Made by a program: the position numbers and the translations under genes. From positions 90,222,182-90,286,181 of the forward strand of contig JBCNJP010000017.1 of assembly GCA_039602395.1 (NCBI GenBank): a DNA stretch of 64,000 nucleotides, in the 5' to 3' direction. Shown here piece after piece: positions 21,247 through 31,714 of the stretch (the stretch's first letter is position 1; every line of letters starts with the position of its first letter). The notes below the pieces were generated by a model that worked only from the letters and a program-made list of their open reading frames with translations, was not told the origin of the DNA and made no database searches. Source of the DNA: Deinandra increscens subsp. villosa (taxonomy: Eukaryota > Streptophyta > Magnoliopsida > Asterales > Asteraceae).

Positions 21247-22296
21247 TTGGTGGTGTGCTGCCTTAGCACCCCGTTTGGTCGTGTCCCGTTTCAGCTCGTA
21301 AGCGGGCCCCCGGGTTTGCTTCCCATTATGGATTCCGTCTCGGTGCCTGTCTTGAGTTCTGTTCGTTGCCCACTCCGCTCCTTTCATTGTTGCCCCGATG
21401 GGGAAGTCGGCACTAAGGGGATCTCCCGTCTCATCCCTCACCTCAAAAGCTTACATCTCTCTTCGGAAGAACGCCAGAAATCGGTGCGGGAGGCCTTGTC
21501 TACGGATCTCGATGTGTTTATGGCCTTCGGCGGGGCTTTAAAATGTCATGGTGTTTGGATGTGTGGGAGGTGTATGAGGATTAATGCCTTGAGCCGTGGG
21601 TGTCACCACCCTGACGGTATCGTCCGTTACGTTACCCAGGACGAGGGAGAGGATACGCACATTATTGGGATTTCGACGCCCCTTTCCAAACCCCTTTCCC
21701 CTGTCGGTACATGCTCGGCCCCGTCTTCTTTCCAGTTGGATGTAGGGCTCCTTGATCGGGTTTTCAGGGCTCGTTGTACCACCGTCAAGAGCATCCCGCA
21801 CAGCTGCCGCATGGCCTTCTCCCAGGCCCTTAAAAATGCTCTCCTCAAAGTGGTTGGCCGCCCTAATTCTGTGGGCGCTTGGGTGCAGCTTCTTCTCCTC
21901 CCCCGGTGCACGCTGCAGGTCTTTAGACCCCAAAATCGGCATGACTGTCGTTCTGGGAATCGAAAAGCCTTGCAATGCCGCTCTATCATGACTTCCTTAT
22001 CCACATGGGGAATGGAAGGCGGGGTCGAGCAGTTGGTCGGTCGCCTCCTTGACGCTTCCAGGGAGGGGCACGTGGGGGCCTCGCGTGTCGAGGTTGATAA
22101 AGATAACCAGGTTGCCCCTAACATCAAACGTTGCCTCCGGAAAGTGGCAGATGGGCATTTCACTGCGGCCGTGAAGGTGCTATCTTCTTCAGGGGTAGCG
22201 CCATACAACGCCGGCACTATTCAGGCTTTGGAAGCCAAGCACCCATTCCGGCCTGCCCCCTCCATGCCTACTGACCCTTTTCTGAGCCCCCGCTAG
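21247..22296 (+). pseudogene. R2-like element ORF, N-terminal part (frameshifted from the RT part)
   Basis: About 350 codons; the most likely start is the Met at 21247 or the one at 21328. Two zinc-binding stretches are visible: a C2H2-like CCPDGEVG...HLKSLH (about residues 50-70) and WMCGRCMRINALSRGCHH (about 105-122). The frame stops at 22294-22296 in a run of five C (22288-22292), and the next frame carries on as coding without a gap, so loss of one C in a homopolymer broke one long ORF. It could also be a sequencing error. Confidence 0.75.
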
Positions 22297-24542
22297 TCGT
22301 TACTGCTGATCGGGTCCTCGAAGGCATTAAATCATTCCCTAAAGGGACGTCTTGTGGTAGGGACGGGTTGAGGGCTCAACACTTTTTGGACAGTCTCTGT
22401 GGCGATGGGTCTGCCACTGCTAATGACCTTTTGGGTGCTATGACATCAGTCGTTAACTTATGGCTGGGGGGGAGGTGCCCGGTTAGTCTGGCGGAATTTG
22501 TTGCATCGGCGCCCCTCACGCCACTTTTAAAACCTGACAATGGGATTCGGCCTATAGCGGTGGGCACTATTTGGCGCAGGTTGGTCTCCAAGCTCGCTAT
22601 GAAGGGGGTTGGTAAGGAAATGACTCAATATCTTCAAGATTTTCAGTATGGCGTTGGAGTCCCCAACGCGGCTAAAGCTATATTACATAGCGTCAATCGG
22701 TTCTTAGACGATCATCATGCTGATGGGTCACTCGCCATGCTCACCGTGGACTTCTCTAATGCCTTTAATCTTGTTGACCGATCGTCCTTAATTCGTGAGG
22801 TTCGATTGCGGTGCCCGGCTATCTCGCCTTGGGTGGACTTCTTATATGGGCAGCCGGCTCGCTTGTACTTGGGGGACGATCATATATGGGCCACTACAGG
22901 GGTTCAGCAGGGTGACCCGTTGGGTCCACTTTTGTTTGCCCTCGTTCTTCACCCCCTTATCCACCTTATCCGGGACAGTTGCCGCCTCCTACTACACGCA
23001 TGGTACCTCGATGATGGCACGATTATTGGGGATGTTGAGGAGGTAGCTAAGGCGCTTGGAATCATCAAGGTGATGGGTCCACCGTTGGGGTTGGATCTTA
23101 ATATAAAGAAGACCGAACTTTTCTGGCCGAGTTGTGATGGTAGGAAGACCCGTCCAGGGCTCTTCCCACTAGACATCAGTAGACCAACGCTGGGGGTGAA
23201 GCTCCTTGGTGGGGCAGTCAGCAACGATGGGGGGTTTATCCAAGGTTTGGCGCTGAGGAGGGCAAATACTGCTGCTGATCTTATGCGCCTCCTCCCCAAG
23301 CTTGGTGATCCCCAATGTGCCCTCCTCCTGCTCCGTTCGTGCATGGGCATCGCCAAACTTCTCTTTGGCCTCAGAACATGCCCCCCTGCTCATGGGGTGG
23401 GGGCAGCTGTGGCTTTTGACAACGATCTGCGTGCGGCTATTGAAGATATTGTTGTGTGCGGGGGGCCTTTCTTTGGGGACCTCCAATGGCGGGTTGCCTC
23501 CTTGCCAATTAAGCACGGGGGGCTTGGGGTCTACTCGGCTGTTGAGGCTTCCTCCTATGCTTTCGTGGCCTCGAGGGCCCAATCCTGGGGGCTTCAGGAC
23601 CACATCCTTCGTGAGTGTGGGGTTTGCAATATGGACTCGGCGTATACAAGTGCGCTGGCTGGTCTCTGCGATTTAATTCCGGGCTTTGACTTTAGCGGTT
23701 TCACTAACAAGGACACCGCCCCACCCAAAGCCCAACATGTTTTGGCGAATGCCCTTTTTAGTAAATCCGTGCAAGAGATGGAAGCTGCTTTCGGAATGAC
23801 AGCTAGACAAAAGGCGGTTTGGGAATGCCTTCGCCAACCACATGCCCAAGATTTCCTCCTTGCCCTCCCTATTGATGGGCTGGGGCAGCACATGTCCCCA
23901 GTCGAGTACCGGGCAATACTTAAATATCGGCTCATGATCCCCCTGTACCCAAGTGATGAGAAATGTCCTGTGTGTAGCAAGACATGTTTGGATGCTTATG
24001 GGGAACACGCGGTCCATTGCAAAGAGCTCCCCGGTTTCAAATACCGACACGATCTGGTCCGGGATGTTTTATTTGACATTTTCAAGAGAGCTGGGATCTC
24101 TGCGAAGAAAGAAGCCCCCGTTAATTTTCTGTCGGACCCATCGGACGGGCGGTCCTCTCTTCGTCCGGCAGACGTTCTCGTTTTTGGATGGAAGAACGGG
24201 AAACATGCCTGTGTCGATCTTACAGGGGTTTCCCCTCTCGTAGGGCTCAGTGGCTCTTGTTTTCGGGCGGGCCAAGCTGCAACAAAGGCCGCAGCAGGGA
24301 AGGTGCACAAACACGAGAAATCGTGCCTTGAAAATCAACACGTGTTTGTTCCTTTTGCGTTCGATACTTTCGGCTACCTTGCTTCGGAAGCTGTGGACAC
24401 ACTGAGTCGCGTCCAAAAAGTCATGCATGGAAATGTGGCGTCTCCCAGGGGGATGAATGTGGTTTTCACTCGACTTGGCTTTGCTATTCAGAAGGGGCTG
24501 GCGGCGCAGCTTGTTGCCCGCCTTCCTTGTACTTTGGGTTGA
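22289..24542 (+). CDS. R2-like element reverse transcriptase with CCHC knuckle and REL endonuclease
   Basis: The second frame is open from about 22289 (first Met 22368) to TGA at 24540-24542. RT motifs in order: GIRPIAVGTIWRRLVSK, VDFSNAFNLVD (motif A), GVQQGDPLGPLLFALV (motif B) and YLDDGTIIGD (motif C). After an RT thumb and linker comes CPVCSKTCLDAYGEHAVHC, an R2-type zinc knuckle (about residue 530), then RPADVLVFGW and ACVDLTG, matching the D...(D/E)xK core of restriction-like endonucleases. All key residues are present. Copies of this protein are, as I recall, abundant in Asteraceae. A single ORF is expected for the clade. Confidence 0.88.
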
Positions 24543-24579
24543 GTTGTAACCAGATATCACTAGATTATATGTTCATGGA

Positions 24580-24606
24580 AATTGGATTCCAATCAAAGAA
24601 ACACAT
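24580..24606. repeat. 27-bp target-site duplication, right copy
   Basis: Identical to 21151-21177. Confidence 0.9.
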
Positions 24607-25552
24607 TCACATTGAGACATGCAGGATTACTAAGTAAATCTCCCACAAACAAACAAATAAGAAAGATCAATCTTCCACAAAACTAAGACATTTTATTGAA
24701 CACCACATATCCGTCATACTTCATCAATAACAGGAACTTCAAAAATAAAAAGAAATAATCACTCGTTGCAAGATCACAATGATAAAGTGTAAACCCACCT
24801 GCAGTATTATTTATTGATCAAGATTATTAATCTGCAAAACTTAAGAACAACATACAACTCATTCCATTAGTTCTAACTTAAAAAAAATGAGAACTCGGTG
24901 GATGCGAGAACCTCAGAGGAGTGAGTCATATATATATTGGGACCAGATTTGCATGTTTATAAACAAATCCACTTAAAATACATAAAATTACCAATTTGCA
25001 TTACAAACATCAATACTGAAACATACCAGATATAATTCTTGATATAATCCTTAACCTATATTTATTAGATTGTTTGGTTCTTTGTCCAACATAATTTGTT
25101 CAAAATTTTGCTACCTGACCATGTACAAATTTGTTCATCGTGTGGTGTTGCAGGTATTGAGTGTAGCTGTTCTTGCAAGTTAAACTCAAATACTATAAGT
25201 GCAATTAGTAAGGTATAATAATATTAGTAACATATATCGCAAATAAAATATGAGAAAATCAACAATAGTTAATAATTTTGGTTAAACTTAAAATTGAGAT
25301 TTGTGATGCCTAATAGCTAGCAACTGAAGACAGAGTAATAGCTTGATAACATGTGCAATGAGAACTAATAAACAAATGCAACCAACAAATATCTGATAAC
25401 ATGTAACATGATAAGTGACAATCTGATAAAATGTGAATAAGAATTGAGTGAAATTAAATCAATTCAGCAATTTAAAATCGTTCATTGATGATTATTAGAG
25501 AGTAGAGAGAAATGAATAGGTTATTAGATGAATTGCTTTATCTATTAGGATA
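24607..25552. other. AT-rich spacer
   Basis: No gene or known repeat. AACATGTG/ATGATAA-type words recur near 25330-25440 without clear periodicity. Confidence 0.5.
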
Positions 25553-25860
25553 GGGGGTATGGTTGCCTAAGGCAACCATTTGAAACATAAATCTGACCAA
25601 TCAAATAATGCCAACATTAGAGAGAAAATTTATGTAGAATTGATATTTTGATGGAGGGTATGGTTGCCTAATCATGTTTTAGGCAATTTGAAGTGGGGAC
25701 CACCATCAAACACACACAAATGTCTCGGCAAGCTTCGGCAATCAAATGCCGAAAACCCCTCTCCCTCATGCCGATGCCGAAGATGCCGCTACATGCGGTA
25801 TGGTTGCCGATCGGTTGCCGATGCCGATGCCGCAATCATACCGCATCACACCGCCTACCC
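25553..25860. mobile_element. Harbinger-like MITE
   Basis: 308 bp. Left end GGGGGTATGGTTGCCTAAGGCAACC; right end ...AATCATACCGCATCACACCGCCTACCC, its loose inverse. The inside holds TATGGTTGCC again at 25658-25667 and a GCCGATGCCGA-rich block (25760-25835). No transposase. It shares ends with the element at 17149-18163, which could have been mobilised by the same enzyme. Confidence 0.65.
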
Positions 25861-26960
25861 TTATTGTTAATAATGAACTAAAACAAAAAGAACATTACCC
25901 ATCAGCAGCTTTACCTGACTAAAGACGATTTGATTGACTAATATCAAAGTGAAAATTAGGTTGTTACGTGTCTCATCCTTGTTATGTGCATGGATTGTGG
26001 ATACGGACGTGACTAGTTCAGGAAATTCATGGGTTTTATTTGCTATTATTCCAAGTTAGTTTTAATAAGAAAGTGGGTCACATATTATGGTTAATTTTTG
26101 CTCATTTTTAGGAAGTTTTGGTTCTTAGGTATAGTGGGTAGTTTTGAATTCCTTATTGCATATATATATATCCAGTTTGTACTTCTTTAAGGATTATGAA
26201 TGAAAATTAAGTAAAAGCCTCTCAAATCTTCTTTTGTTCATCTACGAATTCTTATCTGTTTCTTCTATGTTCCCCAAGCCAACTTGATTCATATCATAGG
26301 TAATTGGATAACATAACAGAAAAAAGAAAAAGACCAACCATATACGATGGTTAACAACTCTGATAATCTAAAAGATTGGAGTAAATGAAGAGTTGATCCT
26401 GTCTCTTAATTATACATGGGAGTGAATAATATCATTAAGGAAATTTTGTTATGCGTCTCCATTAGACCTAACTATAACATAATCGAATCAGAAGAGAAGA
26501 GAACATATCATTTTGAAATCAAATCTTTGTGATGTTGAGAAATCGATTGAGAAATCAATAGACTTCAATGTTGAGGGTTGCGAAGATTTGTTGTGCTCAT
26601 GAAGGTTGAAGAAGATGAAGGGTTCGAGAGCAATTGATTGTGCAGACGAAGAAAGGCAATGAGATCGAATGCTTTTGAGGTTAGGGCATGTCCTCGCCAC
26701 CGCTTCAAGATCGCCTGAGAAAAAGAGAGCGTCGTTTGATCTGAAATCGCGATTAGGGTTTTAGGTTTTAGTTGTTTGTAAAGAGACGATCAGGCCATAC
26801 TCGGGTTATAAGGATCCATGTGAGATCCGCGTGTTTTTTAATTGGCCTGATGAGGAATTTTAAATTTGCCCATTATTTGGTGAAAAGTAAGGCATTGCGG
26901 TAACTTAAGGGAGGGCTGTGGTGATACCACCTCACCTGAAAATCTTTTCGTTTATTAGAA
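25861..26960 (-). other. Spacer with a possible untranslated first exon on the minus strand
   Basis: Minus strand 26800-26460 reads like a plant leader: AAAACCCTAATCGCGATTTC, a TTTCTCAG acceptor-like site and CT-rich sequence, with a 70-codon frame (26700-26488) of Ser/Phe-rich, unrecognised sequence. No domain. Nothing else is supported in this stretch. Confidence 0.25.
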
Positions 26961-27262
26961 TAGATGATATTGAGTATAGATAGATATAGATAGATGTAAC
27001 TTAATAAACTATATTATATATTAAATTAAGTAATTAAATAATTGGTTATTAAATAATATAGAAGACAATAAATAAATAGTGGATATATATATCCAAAATT
27101 AGAAGATCCGCTACAATAAATAAATAGTGGATATATATATATATCCAAAATTAGAAGATCCGCTTGTGAATGTTATTGGCGGGAAAAATTGTTGAGGATG
27201 AATGTGGTGGTGCCACATGACAAATTGTGGTGCCAAAAACTTTTCTTTTATTATATATATAT
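26961..27262 (-). mobile_element. Helitron-type repeat, uninterrupted copy of the Pack-MULE target
   Basis: AGTATAGATAGATATAGATAGATGTAACTT... through GTGGTGCCAAAAACTTTTCTTTTATTATATA is the same repeat as 30008-30252 plus 31418 onward. Here nothing interrupts the TTTCTTTTA site, so it serves as an empty-site reference. A 27-bp segment (AAATAGTGGATATATATATCCAAAATTAG) is tandemly duplicated at 27074-27153. Confidence 0.65.
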
Positions 27263-27621
27263 ATATATATAGGTGAGGTATCATATGTAGATACTATTCA
27301 GCATGTGAATATAAGCTACATGTATTCACATGTGAAAGTTTCTAATTAATGAGAAATAATATGAACATATAAAGGAATGATAAGAACAATTAATCACAAG
27401 CGCATTTAGATGCAAAGTGATCTAATGATGAACCCACGCGATATCTACCTGTCTACACTTATGGGGGTGATCTACATATTGAGACTTATCAGAATAATAT
27501 AAATATATATGTATATCATATGTATGATATATGTGGATGATATATCTCATATCCATAGTATCATACTATTAGATAGATGCATGTCTGGTATAAGATGTTA
27601 TAATATATATATATATATATA
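27263..27621. repeat. TA microsatellites around AT-rich sequence
   Basis: (TA)n at 27253-27271 and 27603-27621. The intervening sequence starts AGGTGAGGTATCATATG, like other TA-nested elements here, but I could not find a matching inverted end. Confidence 0.5.
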
Positions 27622-28045
27622 TCTTAATACTAATATCTTAATACTAATAAAGCAATAAAATTTGTGCCACATGTCTCATTTATAAATGGTCCACATCACT
27701 ATCGCCACATGTCAAGCTCACATTGAATTACCAATTTAGTAAATAATCAATTAAGATTAGTTACCAATTTTGTCAAAACTAAATTTTTATTTTAAAATTT
27801 TGATAAAATTAATTTAGATGTGATTAATTTACTCAATAATTTTAGTCTTTTTTGAAAGTAATCAACAACTTGTCAAACATAATAAATTTTCTTAAATGTA
27901 TTAAACTATTGTTTAATATATTATAAGAATTTTATATCAATTATAATTTTCAAATTTCTTGATCATTATTTTTTTCTTTATATTTATATAATATAATATT
28001 ATAAATCTATATTGAGCCCGTATAGTATACGGGTTACTAACCTAG
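27622..28045 (+). mobile_element. Short non-autonomous Helitron
   Basis: 5' end TCTTAATACTAATA...AATAAAGCAATAAAA (start at 27622 or 27636), followed by a GCCACATGTC segment. The 3' end has a hairpin CCCGTATAGTATACGGG (28017-28033) about 8 bp before the terminal CTAG (28042-28045), then T. TC start, hairpin, CTRR end and A/T insertion without target duplication are Helitron hallmarks. No Rep/helicase coding. Confidence 0.75.
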
Positions 28046-28304
28046 TATATATATATATAGAATAGATAGATAGATATATAAATCCATATGTTGTTTAGTT
28101 AAGTAATGCGTTACTCTATATAAAAAATTATATTAGTTTATGTTATTAACTTATGATTAAAAATTATTATAAATTTATACAAAAGATATTAATTATATTA
28201 TTTTTCCCCATTATGTGTAACACATAGGTAGTCGGATAGATAAACCTCGTTTGAGCTCAATTTTCGCAGTTCTTGTAAAATAAGGGAGTTATCAACTGAA
28301 CCGT

Positions 28305-28351
<47 letters not shown>
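28046..28351. repeat. AT-rich spacer ending in a TA microsatellite
   Basis: No gene. (TA)n runs at 28046-28060 and 28307-28350. Confidence 0.7.
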
Positions 28352-28353
<2 letters not shown>

Positions 28354-29425
28354 GGAGATGTTCAAATGAGAAGTTTATTTTGGGTAAAAGGATAAGAAGG
28401 AATTTCAGCCATTGGATCTTGATCTAATAAAAAAGCAAGGAGGGGTATTTTAGTCTTAGCCATTTTTGTTGACTTTTTATCTACTTCCCCAATTTTCTTT
28501 AAACATTCATAACTTTCACATACGACATTATTTTTTAAAAAAAATTACACCATAAAAACGAGCATTTTTTTATCTTTAAAACGCATATAGTGTTGCTATA
28601 TAAAAAATGAAAAAAAATTACTCTTTCGATTTTTGACACAGGTCATTGTGTCATTGTGTCAAAATGTTCAGATCATTGTGTCATTGTGTCGTCGTGTCAA
28701 AAGTATATATACTGTTGCTATATATAGAATTAAATACTCTTTCGGTTTTTGGCACAATATTAAGCAATGATCTGAACATTTTGACACATCATTGTGTCAA
28801 AATGTTCAGATCATTGTGTCATTGCGTCGTCGTGTCAAAAGTACATATATTGTTGCTATATATAAAATTAAATACTCTTTCGGTTTTTGGCACAATATGA
28901 AACAATGATCTGAACATTTTAACACATCATTGTGTCATTGTGTCAAAATGTTCGGATTATTGTGTCATTGTGTCGTCGTGTCAAAAGTATATATATTGTG
29001 CTGCTATATATAAAATTAAAAAAAAATTACTCTTTCGGTTTTTAACACCAAATGACACAATGATCTGCACATTTTGACACAATGACACAATGATCTGAAC
29101 ATTTTGATACAATCGAAAGAGTAAAAAAACTAATTTTTTATATAGCAACACTATACGCGTTTTAAAGATAAAAAACGCTCGTTTTTATGGTGTAATTTTT
29201 TTAAAAAAATAATGTCATATCTAAAAGTTATGAAGGTTTAAAAAATGGGGGGAATTTGATAAAAAGTCAAAAATACCCTTTCATCTCTTATTTTCTTTAG
29301 TTTTTCTCTTTAATTTACCCAGGAAAATTTTAAGCCATAAATCTTCATTTAATTGAAGATCTAATGGCTATGATTCCTTCTTATCCTTCTTATCCAAACT
29401 AAACTTCTCACAATAACCTCACCCT
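28352..29425. mobile_element. Large foldback element, family B, with internal minisatellite
   Basis: 1074 bp. The left arm begins AGGGAGATGTTCAAATGAGAAGTTTA and continues GGATAAGAAGGAAT; the right arm is its inverse, ending ACTTCTCACAATAACCTCACCCT. A second inverted layer pairs 28530-28625 (ACACCATAAAAACGAGC...) with 29110-29210. The loop (28630-29105) is a tandem array built on TCATTGTGTCATTGTGTC and AAAATGTTCAGA. It lies inside TA repeats. No gene. Confidence 0.75.
28633..29105. repeat. Minisatellite with TCATTGTGTC core
   Basis: Three units of about 160 bp (starts near 28645, 28790 and 28922), each with TCATTGTGTCATTGTGTCGTCGTGTCAAAAGTA, TTGTTGCTATATATA and ACTCTTTCGGTTTTTGGCACAAT, plus inverted ACACAATGATCTGAACATTTTGA. 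A plus-strand frame of 84 codons here (28646-28900) is an artefact of the repeat. Confidence 0.75.
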
Positions 29426-29911
29426 ATATCATTAAATAATCATAATGATTTAAATATGAAATTATTTATGGATAGTTATAATTTCCGACGTTTTTTTATC
29501 AACTTAAAAAAAATATAAAAAAAACTATGAATAGTTATTATATCATCATATTATTTTTTTTATTTTAATTAACTCAATTATTTCGGAAAATTAGATCGAT
29601 TGATTATTCATTTCAATTTTAAATTTTTATTTATTACCAAATTTATAAATTCTACAAACTGAAAATAATTTTATAGTCAGATATGATCCAATTACAAAAA
29701 TGTTCAATCATACATTTACATATTCAAAGATATAATATCTGTTATGATTTCTTAAATCCCACGGTATTTATTTATTTTATTTTATTATTATTTTATTTGG
29801 AACGGCAAATCCCACGGTATTTAATTTCATATAAGTATAGCCGATATTATTCAAGTTATTTATTTATGTAATGTTTTAGTTGTTGTATATATCTTTTACT
29901 TTATGTTATTA
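29426..29911. other. AT-rich spacer
   Basis: No gene. TAAATCCCACGGTATTTA-like phrases occur twice (29753-29770 and 29808-29824). Confidence 0.5.
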
Positions 29912-30243
29912 CTAGTTTTTTATCCTCGTGTGTTACACGGGTTAATTCAAAATTTTGTGGTGGTATTAAGTGTTTTTTTTTATTAATTAAACTATGACTA
30001 GACTTTTTGTTTATTATATAGTATAGAGTATAGATAGATATAAATAGATGTAACTTAATAAACTATATTATATATTAAATTAAATAATTAAATAATTAGT
30101 TATTAAACAATTCAGATGACAATAAATAAATAGTGGATATATATATCCAAAATTAGAAGATCCGCTTGTGAATGTTTATTGACAGAAACATTGTTGAGGA
30201 TGAATGTGGTGGTGCCACATGACAAATTGTGGTGCTAAAAACT

Positions 30244-30252
30244 TTTCTTTTA
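30244..30252. repeat. 9-bp target-site duplication of the Pack-MULE, left
   Basis: TTTCTTTTA, repeated at 31418-31426. Nine bases is the typical Mutator-like duplication length. Confidence 0.85.
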
Positions 30253-31417
30253 GAGTAAATTACGGCTATCGTCCCTGTGGTTTGCACGTTTTACGCCTAT
30301 GGTCCTTAGACTTCATTTTTTACGGCTTTGGTCCCCAAACTTTATCGGCTCGTTACGGCTTTGGTCCCTGAGGCTAACGAACGTTAGAAAATTCTGTTAA
30401 CCTTTTTGAAATGACGATTATACCCTGTAACAAAAAAAACAAAAAAGAAAACAAAAACAAAATGACACTTTTACCCCCATCTTCTTCCTCTTTACCCACC
30501 ACCACCATTGATGAAGGTTTTACAATTCCGGCCATCCCCACCCAGTTCCCGTACCACACCGTCTCCGTCTTCCCCGCCACAAACGCGTCTCTTAGCGCGT
30601 CGTACGCTTCCGTCGGCAACCGCGTCACCGCCGTGCCGGAGTCGACGATGACTCCGGCGTTACCGTCGGTCGTGAGCTTAAACGTCGACGACGGGATGCG
30701 TAACAGTTCTCCGGCGACGGAGAGACCTCGCAAACCGACGTAGTAAAACGTGTCGAGCTTGCTGCTGCGTAACAACGGAGCTGAAACGGCGTCGTGTGGA
30801 ATCGGTGAGTTGAAATCGAGAGTGGACGCCGAGTCGGAATCGCGGTCAACGAGGCAGTAGGAGTATGACGTGGCGTTGATCTGCGACGGGAACGATAACG
30901 GTCCGCCTCCGAGGCTGATTAATCCGGCGGCTCCGACGAACAATCCTTCGTTGACCGAGGAATCGGAGGAAGTGACGGAGGATGGATAACCACCGGCGCG
31001 ATCGTCGTTCGTCGTCGTCGGCGGGGGAGATAGGGATCGTGATTTCCACGGGGGAGATGTGGTGAGTGTGGGAGAAGACCACATAGGGCTGTTGAGCCAA
31101 TCAGGAACTCGTTTCTTCACCATGATTGTGCAGATTCCGGTGGTTCAGTGGACGATCAAGGGTTTCAATATTACACGCACATAATACAGAGGGTGTGTGT
31201 GTGTGTTAAAAAAATTAATTATTTTTTAACTATTATAAAGGGAGGGTATAATGGTCTTTTCACACACACTTAACGAATTTTTTTAACGTCCGTTAGTCTC
31301 AGGGACCACCGGTGTAACGGACCCCTAAACCTTGAGGACTATAGGCGTAAAAATTAAAGCCTAGGGACTATAGCCGTAAAACGTGCAAACCACAGGGACT
31401 ATAGCCGTAATTTACTC
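30253..31417. mobile_element. Pack-MULE (Mutator-like element carrying a gene fragment)
   Basis: 1165 bp with long terminal inverted repeats of about 150-170 bp: both ends read inwards GAGTAAATTACGGCTAT(C/A)GTCCCTGTGGTTTGCACGTTTTACG. A 9-bp duplication TTTCTTTTA flanks it. The GC-rich centre (30500-31130) is an aspartic-protease fragment, in sharp contrast to the AT-rich host DNA. No transposase, so non-autonomous. Confidence 0.88.
30374..31123 (-). pseudogene. Captured fragment of a nepenthesin/ASPG1-type aspartic protease
   Basis: A minus-strand frame of 249 codons. Residues about 58-185 match the middle of plant nepenthesin-type (A1B) aspartic proteases: NEGLFVGAAGL, GGGPLSFPSQI, YSYCLVDRDSDSAS, LDTFYYVGLRG and VDSGTAVTRLPTEAYDALRDAF. 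DSGT is the second catalytic Asp motif; the first (DTGS) and both ends of the enzyme are missing, so it cannot be a working protease. The first 57 residues seem to be another frame or region of the parent gene, and the tail (after about residue 190) reads into the MULE end. It could be transcribed from the TIR. Confidence 0.8.
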
Positions 31418-31424
31418 TTTCTTT

Positions 31425-31426
<2 letters not shown>

Positions 31427-31480
<54 letters not shown>
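31427..31480. repeat. TA microsatellite
   Basis: (TA)n separating the MULE target duplicate from a foldback element. Another run is at 31669-31710. Confidence 0.9.
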
Positions 31481-31484
<4 letters not shown>

Positions 31485-31663
31485 AGATTATCATTTGAGA
31501 ACCAATTGGTTTTGAGAACTTTTGAGAACCATTCTGAGCCACTAGTTATCTATAGGGAAATCCCCCCCCCCCCCCATGAATTTGAGTGGTCCCCCCATGA
31601 AAATTAGTGGCTCAGAATGGTTCTCAAAAGTTCTCAAAAACAATTGGTTCTCATTTGAACCTA

Positions 31664-31668
<5 letters not shown>
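31481..31668. mobile_element. Foldback MITE, family A copy 2
   Basis: AGGGAGATTATCATTTGAGAACCAATTG at the left, CAATTGGTTCTCATTTGAACCTAACCCT at the right, with C-rich centre CCCCCCATGAATTTGAG. Same design as 2466-2646. Sits inside a TA run. Confidence 0.8.

Positions 31669-31710
<42 letters not shown>

Positions 31711-31714
<4 letters not shown>

Larger units (their letters stand above)
21178..24579 (+). mobile_element. R2-like (REL-endonuclease) non-LTR retrotransposon
   Basis: A 3.4-kb GC-rich insert in AT-rich surroundings, flanked by a perfect 27-bp duplication. It has no poly(A); the 3' end is TATATGTTCATGG. The coding region has an N-terminal zinc finger, an RT domain, a C-terminal CCHC knuckle and a PD-(D/E)XK-type domain, the architecture of the R2/early-branching group rather than plant L1 (AP-endonuclease, poly(A)). 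The 5' end may be truncated. Confidence 0.82.
29912..31430 (-). mobile_element. Minus-strand Helitron interrupted by a Pack-MULE
   Basis: The minus-strand 3' end CTAG is at 29915-29912, preceded by a hairpin CCCGTGTAACACACGAGG (about 29925-29941). The body continues right to the GTGGTGCCACATGACAAATTGTGG segment and TTTTCTTTTA, where the MULE at 30253-31417 is inserted. Confidence 0.6.

Noticed and set aside
21538..24560. Several 100-200-codon minus-strand frames across the R2-like element
   Set aside because: Antisense shadows of a GC-rich coding region, without motifs.
27271..27621. Another AGGT-type foldback element in TA repeats
   Set aside because: Only the left end resembles the other families; no convincing inverted right end.
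28633..29105. CRISPR array
   Set aside because: Units are a eukaryotic minisatellite in a foldback element; repeats and spacers are not distinct and the genome is a plant's.
30411..30743. 110-codon plus-strand frame in the Pack-MULE
   Set aside because: Opposite strand of the aspartic-protease fragment; Thr/Ser/Pro-rich without similarity.
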